A stretch of DNA of 64,000 nt from Bryum argenteum (lineage: Eukaryota > Streptophyta > Bryopsida > Bryales > Bryaceae). The position numbers were made by a program, and so were the translations under genes. Shown piece by piece: positions 35,608 to 46,775 of this stretch (its first letter is position 1; the number at the start of each line of letters is the position of its first letter). Location: positions 5,001 to 69,000 of the forward strand of contig CM073321.1 in the NCBI GenBank assembly GCA_037043015.1. Direction: 5' to 3'. The notes under the pieces are model-generated. The model saw only the letters and a program-made list of their open reading frames with translations. It did not search any database and was not told the DNA's origin.

Positions 35608-38600
35608 GTTCATGGCTGTCTACAACGACAAATTCGCTTGATGTCGAGTGGGTTCTAACTCTCTTCGAATTGTGTACCTATGTTATTTAATTTATTAAGT
35701 TTTAAATCTGGGCAAACAACGTCGTACGCGGAATCGATTGTACTAACGTTTACGAAAACATAAACCAATGAATTGCTTGTGAAAATCGAAACGAATGAAA
35801 GTATTCGATCATACATAATCTATTTGATGTTTCATCAATATGAATAAATTTATCAGCTGGCGTGCACTTTAATACTTTCTTACATTTATTAGAGGAAGTG
35901 AGAGACGACATTCGACTCGTGTTCAGTTTCAATTTAGTGCAAAAAGATTGCAATATGCCTTATATATTTTGCATTCTTCTATGTTGAGGAATGTTACATT
36001 GCTACATATATGATAAAAGATTGTGGAATCGTGAAATACAAAGTTCTTTCCTACCATGTTTGCAATTGTGTTTCTGATAGAACGAATGCACATAAACGAA
36101 TATCAGTTTTGATACATACGAAGAATGAAGAATTATGAATCTTTATTTATTGTAATCTGTGAACTTTCATTAGTTATACATTGAAATTGTTTTATACACA
36201 CTGTTGCTTATTGGAAATACACTGTTATTTATTTGATATATAACATTACCAATATGATATACACCGTTTCTTGTTTGGTATATAACGTCGTTTAAAAAAA
36301 CGAAAAAAAACTAAGAAATGATGTTTAGAAAAAGAAGAAATGTAACTTAACGGAATTATTTTCATTTAAAATCTACTTTAATTGTAAATGCTTGCAAATA
36401 TATATCATATAAATTAAATGTTGATCAAGTTTGCAATTTAATTTAACTGACTAATATCTTAAAGATTTGTAAATTTGAAATATTCATACTTTTATGAAAC
36501 AAATAAACTATTTTACTCTATTTATCGAGGAATTATACTAATTGTTATAAATTTTAAAAAAAGAAGTAAACCAAAAAATGAATAACTAAGAAAAATTATT
36601 AATTCTGATTAAACTAAAAATTAACGCGTATAAATTATATAATGTAATATATAGAGTTATATCAGTATTACATCTATACGGTGTTTACTAATTAATAATG
36701 TACAGAATGAATGAAATATTAAAAAATGATGAAAATATAGATTAATGAAACGAAGACAAAAATTTCATTATTTGTCTATAGAAGTATCATTTTATGATAC
36801 TTATTAAAAAAAAAAAAAAAAAAAAAATTTGTGGAAGTGGAAAGAAATATTAGTAACATAATCGCATCTAGATGTAATGTTAGGATTGCAATTGAACTAA
36901 CTAACATTATTTAATAAGTAAGGCATGAAAAAGTAGAATGTAAATGTAATAACAGTTTAAACATTCAAAATATATTAGAAAATGAAATGAAGGTGTTATT
37001 TTTGAATTTTTTGTTTTGAAGTTTAAATTTACGTAACTCGATTTATAGCAAATAATTAAAGTATTTAGAATACAACTACAATAAACGTGTAGTTACAAAT
37101 ATATTAATAACATATAAAACAGTTGAATTCGAGCTAATAATGACTATATAGAAATAGTACAATTTGGACAAAAACAAACGTATAAAGCAAGTAGTGTATT
37201 AATTTATATGAGTTGACGAGATTTGAAATTCTTCAAACTTGAAAAGTAAAAAGAAGAACTTAGATGTTTTATACATTATGAACATATTTATCATGAAGCA
37301 TCATCTTAATAACTGTATAATTATCGTAAATTTTGAATTGTGTGTATTTGAACAATGTTTGTAAATTATGTATCATTTGTTTTATAGTTAATTAGGTTAT
37401 ATATAATCTTTAAAATTTTAGTTAGTACTTGTAAATAATTATGATTAACTAAAATAAGTCATTATATGATTATCTTTTGGGCTATTTCTAGCAAAATAGC
37501 ACATTTCATAGAAATCATTTCAGCTAAAAATCATTGGAAGCTTGTGTAAGTTAAATCGTACAAACATGTAATACTCTTATCGAAGATACAGTCAACCAAT
37601 ATTTGGAATCTTATAAATTGGAAGATCATAACATAGTAATATCAAAAATAAACTGCAAAATTTTATTATTTATATTTTGAGGTAAAATTGCTACTTATAA
37701 ACATATTGCAATGAAATTATAACCAACGGGATTTAGTTGTTCGCATTTATTTTCATGAGATTTTTATTCAAGTAAAATACACCAAATAAAATTCTTGGCT
37801 AAAATAAAAGTCATGCAATGGTAAAACTACTAAACATTAGAAATTATTGGAACATAATTTTCTTAGTTAGTAATTGGAAACAGTTATCTTTAAGTACAAA
37901 GTAATAAAGTAGAAATAAATAATGAGAATTTATAATATTTACGTCTAATTCTTACAATAAGAAAAATTAGAGGTGTTTGTGATTGAAGGCTTATTTAGAA
38001 CAATGTACGAAAACAAAGACAATGCTATGAATAGAATGGCGTTTATAACTTAACATATTTGTAATATGTTACAAAATGAATAAAAAAGTAACTTTCATAA
38101 TTTGCTGATTGCCCTTTCAAATTGGGGTTGGATCATTATCCGCTTGATTGAACTCATTGGGGTTAAATAAATCTCAAAAAGTGTAGTTAAGTGGTTTAGA
38201 GAATATTCTATAGCTTAGAAAATTAATAAGTGTAGACATTTTGTAAGTAATGAAAGTGCTAAAAAAACATACAAAAATAGATATTCATTTGTGGATTAGA
38301 GTGATTGAATTTAACAACGTGTAGCAATTTAAGCCCTAAAGACTCGAGGAGTTTGAAGAAAAACTTAGATGTGTTATAAAATATGAATTCGATAACCTTT
38401 ATGAAGTAGCGCTTCAAAGATAGTATAAAAATCTTATTCCCTAAATTAGATCTATACGGTTAAATTTTCCCAAAATAAGTAAGATTCATTTAATAATTAA
38501 ATAAAGAGAGTAAAACTTTGAAAATCCATATAAAGTTTAATTTCTATTATTAGTATTTGGAAATTTCTATGATTGACTAAAATCACATATTATATGATAA

Positions 38601-38899
38601 AATGGAGAGAGGCTACAAGTAAGCTATGAGAAACCTTATTAGTTTCCCTAAATAGTAAATTTTCTTACACTAAGAAAACTTTGCATTATTTGTGTTTGAA
38701 GGCTTATTGTGAACAATATATGAAATGAAATGGGATCCAGAATTGGGTGTGGTTCCCAACTTACCAAACTTTTGGAATGTTAAAAGAAATTCCAAAGAAA
38801 TTCTTTTTTTATCCAAGTAGAACCTCCCAAAAATCGGGAACGACCATAAAATGGACTTTTGGGCTCTGCGGGATTAAGTACTAAAATATTACATTGTTT

Positions 38900-39757
38900 G
38901 GGCAAATGGGCATCATGGGGGCGGGTAGGGCAAGCTGCAGGCGTGCCTATCATCATCACGGACGGGCGGCGGGCGGCCAGGCACCACTGGCAGGCGTCAC
39001 GCCCATCACCTGAGGGTGCAGCGGAGAGAGGGCGGCCGGGCAGCGCCCTTGCGCCGCCGATAGCCCGTGGGCCAGCCCGAGCAACCGCCACGCGTCGGGG
39101 TTTCTTGGGCAGCCGGCGAGGTCGCCGACATCTCCCGCGCAGGCGCCCCGCCGACACTCGCTCTCTTTTTGTTTTTTTCGTCCACGACTCCTCGCGTTTG
39201 TCGTTTCTAGCTCCCCCCGCGTTTGTCGTTTGCGACTCGCGCTTCTTGTTTGCCATTGCCGCCGTTTGCGGCTCCGCGTTAGTGTTCATTTCAGCTCCGC
39301 CGCCGTTGCTTGTTTGCATTTGCGGCTCTTGCGGCGTTTTTTGTTTGCATTTGCAGGTCCTCGGTCCGCCTTTTTCGCTGCTCTCCGCCCTTTTGCGCCG
39401 ATCGCGCCGTGTGTGTCTTTGGTTTCGCCTCGCCCTCCTCTCGCGGCTCGCGCACCTCCTCGTCGCGGCCCCGTGCTTCCGCGGCTCGCTTTTGATCCGC
39501 TTTCTGTTGATCCGCTCTTGATCCTCTTTTTGTTGCTCGCCGATATTGACGCCGTTTTCTTCGTTGCGCAAACCTTTTTCCGCGGTCCTGCTTTGGTGGG
39601 TGTTTTGAATTTGTTTCATCTTCACATTGTTTCTCTCCTTGTGTTCCATCTCCTTATCTCACATTTTCTAACCCCGATTTTGTGGCTAGGTATCTGCGCA
39701 TTCGGATCGCTACTTTGTGCGCTCTAAAACGGCCTTTGCTTTCTCCATATTTTTCAG
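38900..39757 (+). promoter_or_regulatory. GC-rich CpG-dense leader / promoter of gene C
   Basis: An abrupt GC-rich island followed by a stretch dominated by GTTTGCGGCTC/GTTTGTCGTTT-type text. It ends at a strong donor (CAG followed by GTATGC at 39758). The next exon with a fitting acceptor starts at 40757, two bases before the start codon of gene C. The long frames on both strands (38780-39727) are compositional and give low-complexity Arg/Ala or Leu/Phe-rich products. Confidence 0.5.
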
Positions 39758-40756
39758 GTATGCAATTTGTTACAGCATTGCAATTTGAACGCAATTCCAT
39801 TTGAATTTGATGTTGCGTTTTGCAACCTCTCAGCACGATTAATTTTCCATAACTAGAATAAGATTGTGCATTTAGGTCGATGGGTGTGCATTTAGGTCGA
39901 TGGGTGTGCATTTAGGTCGCAAAATGAGAAAATTCCTATTTCACGAGCTAAACGCACATCTTTTAGGTGGAAATTTCTGGTATCTCCCATTTCACGAGCT
40001 AAACGCACAGCTTTTAGGTAGCTGCCTCCTAAACGCACATCTTTTAGATAACTGCCTCCTAATTGCAAACTTTTTAGGTATCTGCCTCCTAATTGCACAT
40101 TATTTAGGTAGCTGCCTTCTAAACGCACAGCTCTCTCGTAGCTGCCTGCTTCATCAACTGCTTTTAGGTAGCTGATTTCTAAACGCACAGCTTATACGTA
40201 TCTGCTTCCTAAACGAACAGATTTTAGGTAGCACCCTGCTAAATGCACATTTTTAGGTAGTTGCCTCCTTAACGCACATCCCGTACGTAGCTTCCTCCTA
40301 AACGCACAGACGTTATGTACATACCTTCTTATCGCAGATCTTTTATGTACGTGCCTGCTTAACGCTTATCTTTAGGAAGCTGCCTGCTAATCGCACATCT
40401 TTTAGATAGCTGCTTGCTAAACTGACAGCTTTTAAGTAGATCCCTGCTAAATGCACTCTTTTCGGTAGCTGCACCCTTATTTTACAGCTCTTTCGTAGCT
40501 GCCTCCTTTACACACTGCCGTTAGGTATCTGCATTTGAAGCGTACCTTAGTATTGCTCATCTCTTACCTAGGTGCCTGCTACACACCGGTTCTATGTAGG
40601 TGCCTGCTAAACGAACATATTTTAGGTAGCTGCTTGCTAAACGCACAGTTCTTTCGTAGATGCCACCAAAACGCACAGCTGTTAGGTAGATGCCTGATAT
40701 TGCTATGCTTTTAGATAGTTGCCTGCTGAACGAACAGTTATTGTGCTGAATTGCAG
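39758..40756 (+). other. Putative leader intron of gene C, carrying the 30-bp array
   Basis: GT donor at 39758 and TTGCAG acceptor ending at 40756; 999 bp. It holds a 20-bp array (39866-39920) and a degenerate 30-bp array (39940-40740). An in-frame TGA at 40747-40749 lies four codons before the ATG at 40759, so translation cannot start further upstream if this DNA is retained in the mRNA. Confidence 0.5.
39866..40740 (+). repeat. 20-bp then 30-bp repeat arrays, same family as array B
   Basis: First, TGCATTTAGGTCGATGGGTG repeats about three times, the inverse complement of 31547-31622. Then units of TTTTAGGTAGCTGCCTCC plus TAAACGCACATC recur with a 30-bp period, more diverged than array B. 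Relative to its gene this array has the same orientation as array B has to gene B. Confidence 0.85.
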
Positions 40757-40758
40757 AC

Positions 40759-43700
40759 ATGGCTCGCACCAAGCAGACCGCTACAATTGTTCCCGCTTCC
40801 GCAGAGAGGGACATCCCTTCTGGGAGTCATGATGAATCTCATGACAATCAGGTATGATTTTTTCTTGTACTTTAATGGTTTGTTTTAGAATTCTGATGTT
40901 TTGTTTTTAAATTCATATCTAGTGGATGTTAGGTAGATGACATCATAGCGCACATCTTTTAGGTAGATGCCTGCTAAACGCACATCTTTTAGGTAGATGC
41001 CTGCTAAACGCACATCTTGTTGCTTCTTTAAAATCAGGTACCGTTTGACCTTAGTACCATTGAAGGGTACCTGGAGCCCCTTGTTGTCGAGCCTACAGAT
41101 GTACTTGCCTCTGCTGTCGCGGACGTGGAGAATTACGGCATGTTGTGGACTCCTAAGCCCAATTCCATTCTGTCGTGGTCCTTGTACCCGAAGGAGAAAG
41201 GAATTTTCCACCTGTTTCAACAGTCTGGAACTAATCCTGCCCATCTCCCATTCTGCAACGACACTTTTATTTACGCGGTGAACTATGAGGAGTCACACCT
41301 TTTCATCACGCTGAGGGTGACCTACGTTCGTGGATACGTCTTCACCATCGTCTTTCCCCAGCATGAGGTGCGATACTCGCACGACACCATCAAGTCTTAC
41401 ATGGTCGGGAAGACGGAGGCGGGGCTCCTGAACCACATCGTAAGTGGCATTCTGAATGTGAGCACTCCGAAGAAGTTCGTGCAGACCTACCAGCAGTATT
41501 GCATGCACATCTGGAGTGCTCTGAATGACTTCGAGAGATGCAAGGCGAAAGGCAAAGCACCCGTAAGGAAGGCACTCATGCCTGCTTTTGAGGAGGGTAC
41601 GGGGTCAGGAACAGCGCGGTCTGGTATGGCCTCCATCGAGGTAACTCCTACGCCTTCGCGGAAACGCCGCAACTCAAACCCATCGCCAGTAAAGCAGCAG
41701 AAGAGAATCAAGAGTAGTTTGGCAGGCAGTACAATTACGTATATGAATCCTTCTATCAAGCATGCCACAACCGAGAAGGACATCGACTACGAAGCTGCCA
41801 GTAAGACTCTGAAAGACTTCTGGGAGAAGTTCGAGCCTTGTTACGTTTTGGGCAAGGACTCGGCTCCTGTCAATGTGGACATCGACCTCCTGGAGAAAGC
41901 TGATGCGCGATTCATCGTCCGGAAGCTTGAGCCTGCTGGAGTTGTCCATTACAAGAACATCCTGACGAATTCAATCGATTTGAATTCAAGGCAGACCATC
42001 ATCATCATGCCCATCATCACTGTGGCTCCTCCGACTTGGGACTGGAATGCACTTCTCGAGTCAAAGTGCAACTTCCGTGTGATCGATGGGCAGCATCACG
42101 TCGAAGCTGCCAAGGAGCTTATCAAGGAGGCTAGAATCTCCGAGGATAAGATTACCGCCTTGAAGACCTGGCTCATGTTGTCTGGCATTCAGACGCCAAG
42201 ATGATCATGGACGTTTCCATCATGGCGAACAAGACCAACAACGCGGGAACATTCACACCCTCGTGGGCCACAAACATATTGGCCGCGAGAAGTGTTTGGA
42301 TTGAATACGGGTCGCCCGCGAAGTGTGGTGCGAAGCCCAAGTCTGGTCGGGAGACAATCGAGCAAGCTATCGCTCGAAAAAACTATGAGGTAAGTCTTGC
42401 ATTTGTTCATAATTTTCTCTGCTTGATTTGTGGCGTTTAGGTCGACGCCACCTAAGTTCCAGGTGTTTAGGTCGATGCGAGCTAAATTCTGTGCGTTTAG
42501 GTAGACTCGACCTAAATCCGTGCGTTTAGCTGGACTCGAGCTAAATGATCATCCCGTCATTTTCTTGAATTGATGTCGACCTTTCGTTTTCAGGATTTTG
42601 AAGAGGCCATGGTGAAACGCTTCATGAGCATCAACACGAAACCCCATGACAAGCTCTTGAAGCCAGCGGACCTCCTCAACGAACTAGAAATCATCACCGC
42701 TTCTGAGGAGGTGTACCAGCTGTGGTCCGAGGTTATCATTGCAGTCCAGATGGGAGAGTTGATAGACCCCGACACTTGCGAGCCTTTCAACCGGAATCTC
42801 GACTGGGAGACCAAGTCCAAGGATGTCGTCTTGACTCGCGATACCTTCAGGCAGATGTCTGGATTCGAGGAGCACGACTTCAAGACACTAGCGCTTCATC
42901 TTTTGAATAGGACTCCGGACCGGGACCTTCCGTATCCCAAGGTGTCCTTGAAGAAACCGAAGCTGAACTACTGGGAGTGCGTTGCGATAAAGGTTTGGCT
43001 GGAGAAGCGCAAGAGGAAGAAATGCGTTGCAAGAGAGTTCCACAACATCAAGCCATCACTGGGGTTATTCGACAGTGCTGACAAGTTTGTGGTTGAAAAG
43101 TGGAAGCTTTTCAAATTCGAATACAACGTAAATCGGCAGACCATGTCGATGCTTCTTTCCGTGCTCGGGGACGTGTTCTTCAGCGACTACCGGCAGAAGA
43201 GGACGAAGAACAAGAGTTCTGAAGAGATTTCCGAGTACGCTACGGAGTTCTTCAAGAAGTTCTTGGAAGTGAAAGGGGATTTTTCGCTGCCAACCCCGGA
43301 AGTTCATACAAGAATGTTTGATGCTGAGGCGTTTCAGTTCGCTGGCTGGGATAATGGGTATGCTTGGGACGATGGAAGATGCGCGTTGGGCATCATCGAC
43401 CTGAGATGCGTCCCCGGCCATAGTAGCAGGGTGGATGACATTTCGAATGTGTATTTCAAGGACTTCCTGAATGCTTGGAAGGATTCTGTGTATGACCCCT
43501 CCATCAAGAATCCTGACGTCTGGCTTATCATAACGGAGACTAGCGATCGTCATTGCCAGGCCGTCGTATATTTCAACACATTCAAGGATATGTACAAGTC
43601 GAAGGCAGTTCATTACGCACCCGCGAACAACGAGCGTCTCAACGGTATCATGGAGGGGAAGGTCGTGGACAAACACCGCGTTCCGCTCTTGTTTCTCCTC

Positions 43701-46486
43701 AAGAGAAGCTCCCATGTATCGGAGGTATTCGATGAAATTCCGGAGGTATTCTATGCCCCGGACTTGCCTCTGTATCACAAGCCAAGAGCTTACAGGGAAT
43801 TCGATTTCTGCATCAACGACAACGAGTTGCGCTTGGAATTTTACATTCGCGTGCTGCGAATGTTTACAGTTCCAGGAAACAGATTTCTGTCCATCATGGG
43901 TGGATCTAAGCCCATGCTTGCAGGAATTGTAAGTTTGTCATTCCTTTGGGCGTTTAGGTCGATGCCACCTAAATGCCTGTTTTTGTCAAGTTCGCATTGT
44001 CTGTTCCGTATTACTTGTCATCTTTATTCGTCTCTATCTAAATTACACTTGATTTACTTGGCGTTCGTCAGACTTGACAGTGATTTGGGCGTTTAGGTCG
44101 ATGCCACCTAAATGTCTGTTTATTTAAGTTCACATCTGCTCTTCTGTTCTTCTTAGTGGACTAACTTTGTGTTTTCATTTCACAGATGCTTAATCTTCAA
44201 ACTCATATTGTCTACGAGGACAAAGATGAGTTGGAGAAGTACGAAGCCGTCCGTGACAGTAGTTTCAATCTGGATCCGAACGACTTCTGTGTGGACGCTT
44301 ATGTGAATCCAGAATGGGTTCATGGTCCGAAGCCTGGGTCCTCGCCTAAGGCTGGGGTTACCGGAACTTCTCGTCGTGGTCGTGGCGAGGCATCGGCATC
44401 TGGTGGTCATACTCGTCGTGGTAAGGCAGCCTCTCATACTGTCGCTCCTCAAGGGGAACCATCGTCTGCTGGTGGTGGGAATCCTTCGTCTGCTGGTGGT
44501 GGTGATCCGTCCTCTGCTGGTGGTAGTGATCCGTCGTCTGCTGTTGGTGGCGATCCGTCCTCTGCTGGTGTTGCTCGTGGTGGTCCTTCTTCGTCTGGTG
44601 GCCGTGCTCGTGGTAGTAATCCCTCGTCTGGTGGCGCTCCTTCATCCGGTGCTCGTGGTGGGCGTGGTCGTGGTCGTGGTCGCGGTCGGGCATCTACTGG
44701 GCCTTCTGGCGTGCGGGCTTTGAGTATTGAGCCCATACAGAGCATCGATCCTGTTTACAGGAACCTGCTCATAGATATTGGCCCCGATGACGACGTTGAT
44801 GAAGCTATTCCATTTGTCAGGCGGCGCAGATCCTTGGCCAGCGGTGGGGATTTAGGTCGCGTCGACCTAAATCCCCCTACACTCCTCGAGGAGACACTTG
44901 CCTCCACGGGCCTCCCCGTAACTCTTAGCGACGATAACAATGAAGAAGACAACTCAGATCATCGTCGAGAGACCCGCACCAAGGCTGCAAATGACGTTTT
45001 CGGGTCTGAATCGGAGGAGGAGGTGGTTCTCGGGCAAGAGAGGTTGCCCAGAGATGCGCCTACTTCGGATAGTTCTGACGGAGAGAACGCCGAAGAGGGT
45101 GCCGAGGAGGGTACTGCAGCGTCTGAAGAGGATAACAATATCGATCCCTCTCCTATGAATTTGGGAGATGATGTTGTTTCCTCCCCGGCTCCTGTGCAAG
45201 CCGGTTCGTCGGATCCAGCAGTTCCAAGACAGCCATCACCGCCTGCGCCACCTACAAGAGAGTCATCCTTGCCTCCGCCGTCTGTTGTGCTCGCATTGCC
45301 TGCTCCTGCCCCTGTTCGCAGACGGTACCTCCCTTTCATGAAGAAGGGGGTTTGGAATAATCACGCCGACTGAGAAAGTGGAGACTACATTTTTCGATTT
45401 CTCAGCTGAGCCGGATTCCCCCACGCCAGCAAAGGAGGCTGACGATCCGCTTATCAATCTTGGTCTTGGTCCGCAAGAGAAGGGTGAACCTTCACAGCCG
45501 CGAGTCAAGATTGAGGCGAACATTCCCGTTCCACTCTCGAAGGATGCCAAGCGTGCCCTGCGTGAGAAGGAAAAGGAAGAGAGAAGGGCAGCAAAACGAG
45601 CTGAAGAAGAAGGTGCGAACGCAAGACGGGAGGCGCAAAGGCTTGCAGACCTTGCGAGATTGGAAGAGCAACGGCGAGAGGATCAACAGCGCGTCGAATC
45701 AAAGTTTGCGAATTTGGAGAACTCAAATTCCAGAGTTTTTGGCGATTTGAGTGATTTGAGGGTCTTGTTGACGCAGATAGCACAAGTGGCTCAGCCCCTT
45801 GCCTCCTTCAATCCCGTCAATCAGCCTACTCTGGCTATCTGTGGGCCTTCAACCTCCACCAGCCAAACGCAACCCCAACTCGCAGCACCTCCGAATCCGG
45901 CAGTTCCAGCCTGCATTCTTCCTGCTTTGTCGACGCCAGTACCCGACGTTGTAGTTGAGGAGATCATCAGTGACGCATCTCGTTCGGAAGCTGATATCGC
46001 CAAGCAAGATGAGTACCATGGCGATCATCCGCTCGAGACGCAAGACCAGCGAAACGACGTCGTGGACTACGAGGCTAGCGACCACGGACGAACACATGAA
46101 GATCTTCGTGATGGTGCTTGCTCACTCTTGGTGACCTCTGTTTCGGTTGATGCAACCTCCGTGCAAGAGGTTCCCTCGGGTAGTCATGACTTACAGGAAG
46201 ATGCACAAAGAGCGCTACAGGGTGCCCCAATCTCCCCGAACAACGATCAACGAACTCTCTCTGCGAGTCTCGAACAGGACTCAGTACCTGCGACAAATCC
46301 CACGGTAAGCTTCTTATCAATGGTTTTTAAATGTATTTTAGGTCGGGTCGACCTAAATTTCTGTTTATCTTGTTGATGATCATCTGCTGAAATTATTCTC
46401 TGCTTGTATCATTTTTCATATTGTAATAATTTTTTAAGCCGGCGCTCCTTGTTTCACAGGAGTCCGGCATTGAAGACGACGAGTAG
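40759..46486 (+). CDS. Gene C: ParB/DGQHR-like plus degenerate DNA methyltransferase-like protein with a histone H3-like N-terminus
   Basis: Six exons by GT-AG and frame, all phase 0: 40759-40851, 41038-42389, 42594-43928, 44186-46304 and 46460-46486, plus the leader exon; about 1,640 residues. Residues 1-8 are MARTKQTA, the H3 tail. About residue 381 is I-D-G-Q-H-H-V-E-A-A-K-E-L, resembling the ParB/Srx or DGQHR superfamily (I-D-G-H-H-R-x-E-A-A). Exon 3 follows the order of beta-class N4/N6 DNA methyltransferases: G-I-I-D-L-R-C (about 751) where D/S-P-P-Y is expected, then Y-H-K-P, then F-T-V-P-G-N-R-F-L-S-I-M-G-G-S (motif I-like) and V-Y-E-D (exon 4). The catalytic Pro-Pro motif is absent, so methylation is unlikely. 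Exon 4 adds RGG/Gly-Ser repeats, acidic tracts and a coiled coil (45540-45730). Two frame breaks (about 42160-42195 and a G5 run near 45348) leave its integrity uncertain. Palindromes lie in three of the introns and in exon 4. Confidence 0.75.
42436..42547 (+). repeat. Four palindromes in intron 2 of gene C
   Basis: Four consecutive copies with half-sites GTTTAGGTCG, GTTTAGGTAG or GTTTAGCTGG paired with CACCTAAG, GAGCTAAAT or CGACCTAAAT, ending 47 bp before the exon 3 acceptor. Confidence 0.9.
43951..44114 (+). repeat. Two identical palindromes in intron 3 of gene C
   Basis: CGTTTAGGTCGATGCCACC followed by TAAATG occurs at 43951-43975 and, identically, at 44091-44115. The identity of the copies suggests recent duplication or selection. 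Confidence 0.9.
44846..44876 (+). repeat. Perfect 14-bp-arm palindrome inside exon 4 of gene C
   Basis: GGGGATTTAGGTCG, three bases, then its exact complement. It lies in the open frame and encodes G-D-L-G-R-V-D-L-N-P without disturbing it. Confidence 0.95.
46336..46358 (+). repeat. Palindrome in the last intron of gene C
   Basis: TTTTAGGTCG, GG, then TCGACCTAAA, about 30 bp after the donor site of the 155-bp intron 46305-46459. Confidence 0.9.
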
Positions 46487-46562
46487 GTCTTGTGAGTTAG
46501 TCTTCGAATAATTGGATGGTGTGCCACGATTGTAGATATTACCATGTAGTGACTCCCCATTC

Positions 46563-46568
46563 AATAAA
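46563..46568 (+). terminator. AATAAA poly(A) signal of gene C
   Basis: AATAAA 77 bases after the stop codon at 46484-46486, in a short 3' region before gene D. Confidence 0.6.
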
Positions 46569-46775
46569 ATGAAGACTTTTTTATTTATCACTTGCGTCTG
46601 CACTGCGTCCGCGTCGTTCTCCCTCATTCTTGGCGCTAAATATCGTCATTCTTCTATCAGGCCGCGCCTCTAAGTACCTTATTCCGTCCGCTTGCCACCA
46701 GATCCCCCACCGACCACCTTGACCTGTGCGTCGGTGCGGTGGTCCGGTCCTCAATCACTCCGAGCAGTCATTTGC

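Larger units (their letters stand above)
32256..38850. other. AT-rich spacer between divergent genes B and C
   Basis: 6.6 kb of AT-rich DNA without a recognisable gene. It contains telomere-like repeats (34640-34700), isolated half-palindromes (TTTAGCTCGACTCCACCTAAA at about 34817), a poly(A) run of some 25 bases at 36806-36830, and short frames at 35137-35607. Confidence 0.6.

Noticed and set aside
38780..39727. Frames of 289 (minus), 220 and 165 (plus) codons
   Set aside because: They overlap in a GC-rich island on both strands and give low-complexity Arg/Ala or Leu/Phe/Cys-rich products; better explained as a leader region.
40759..40851. A true histone H3 gene
   Set aside because: Identity stops after ARTKQTA; the next residues and the remaining exons bear no relation to histone H3.
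43065..43778. 237-codon minus-strand frame
   Set aside because: Antisense to exon 3 of gene C, which has the domain signatures and splice sites.
44322..44745. Frames of 133, 111 and 98 codons around the Gly/Ser repeats
   Set aside because: Shadows of the low-complexity RGG/Gly-Ser part of gene C exon 4 in other frames.
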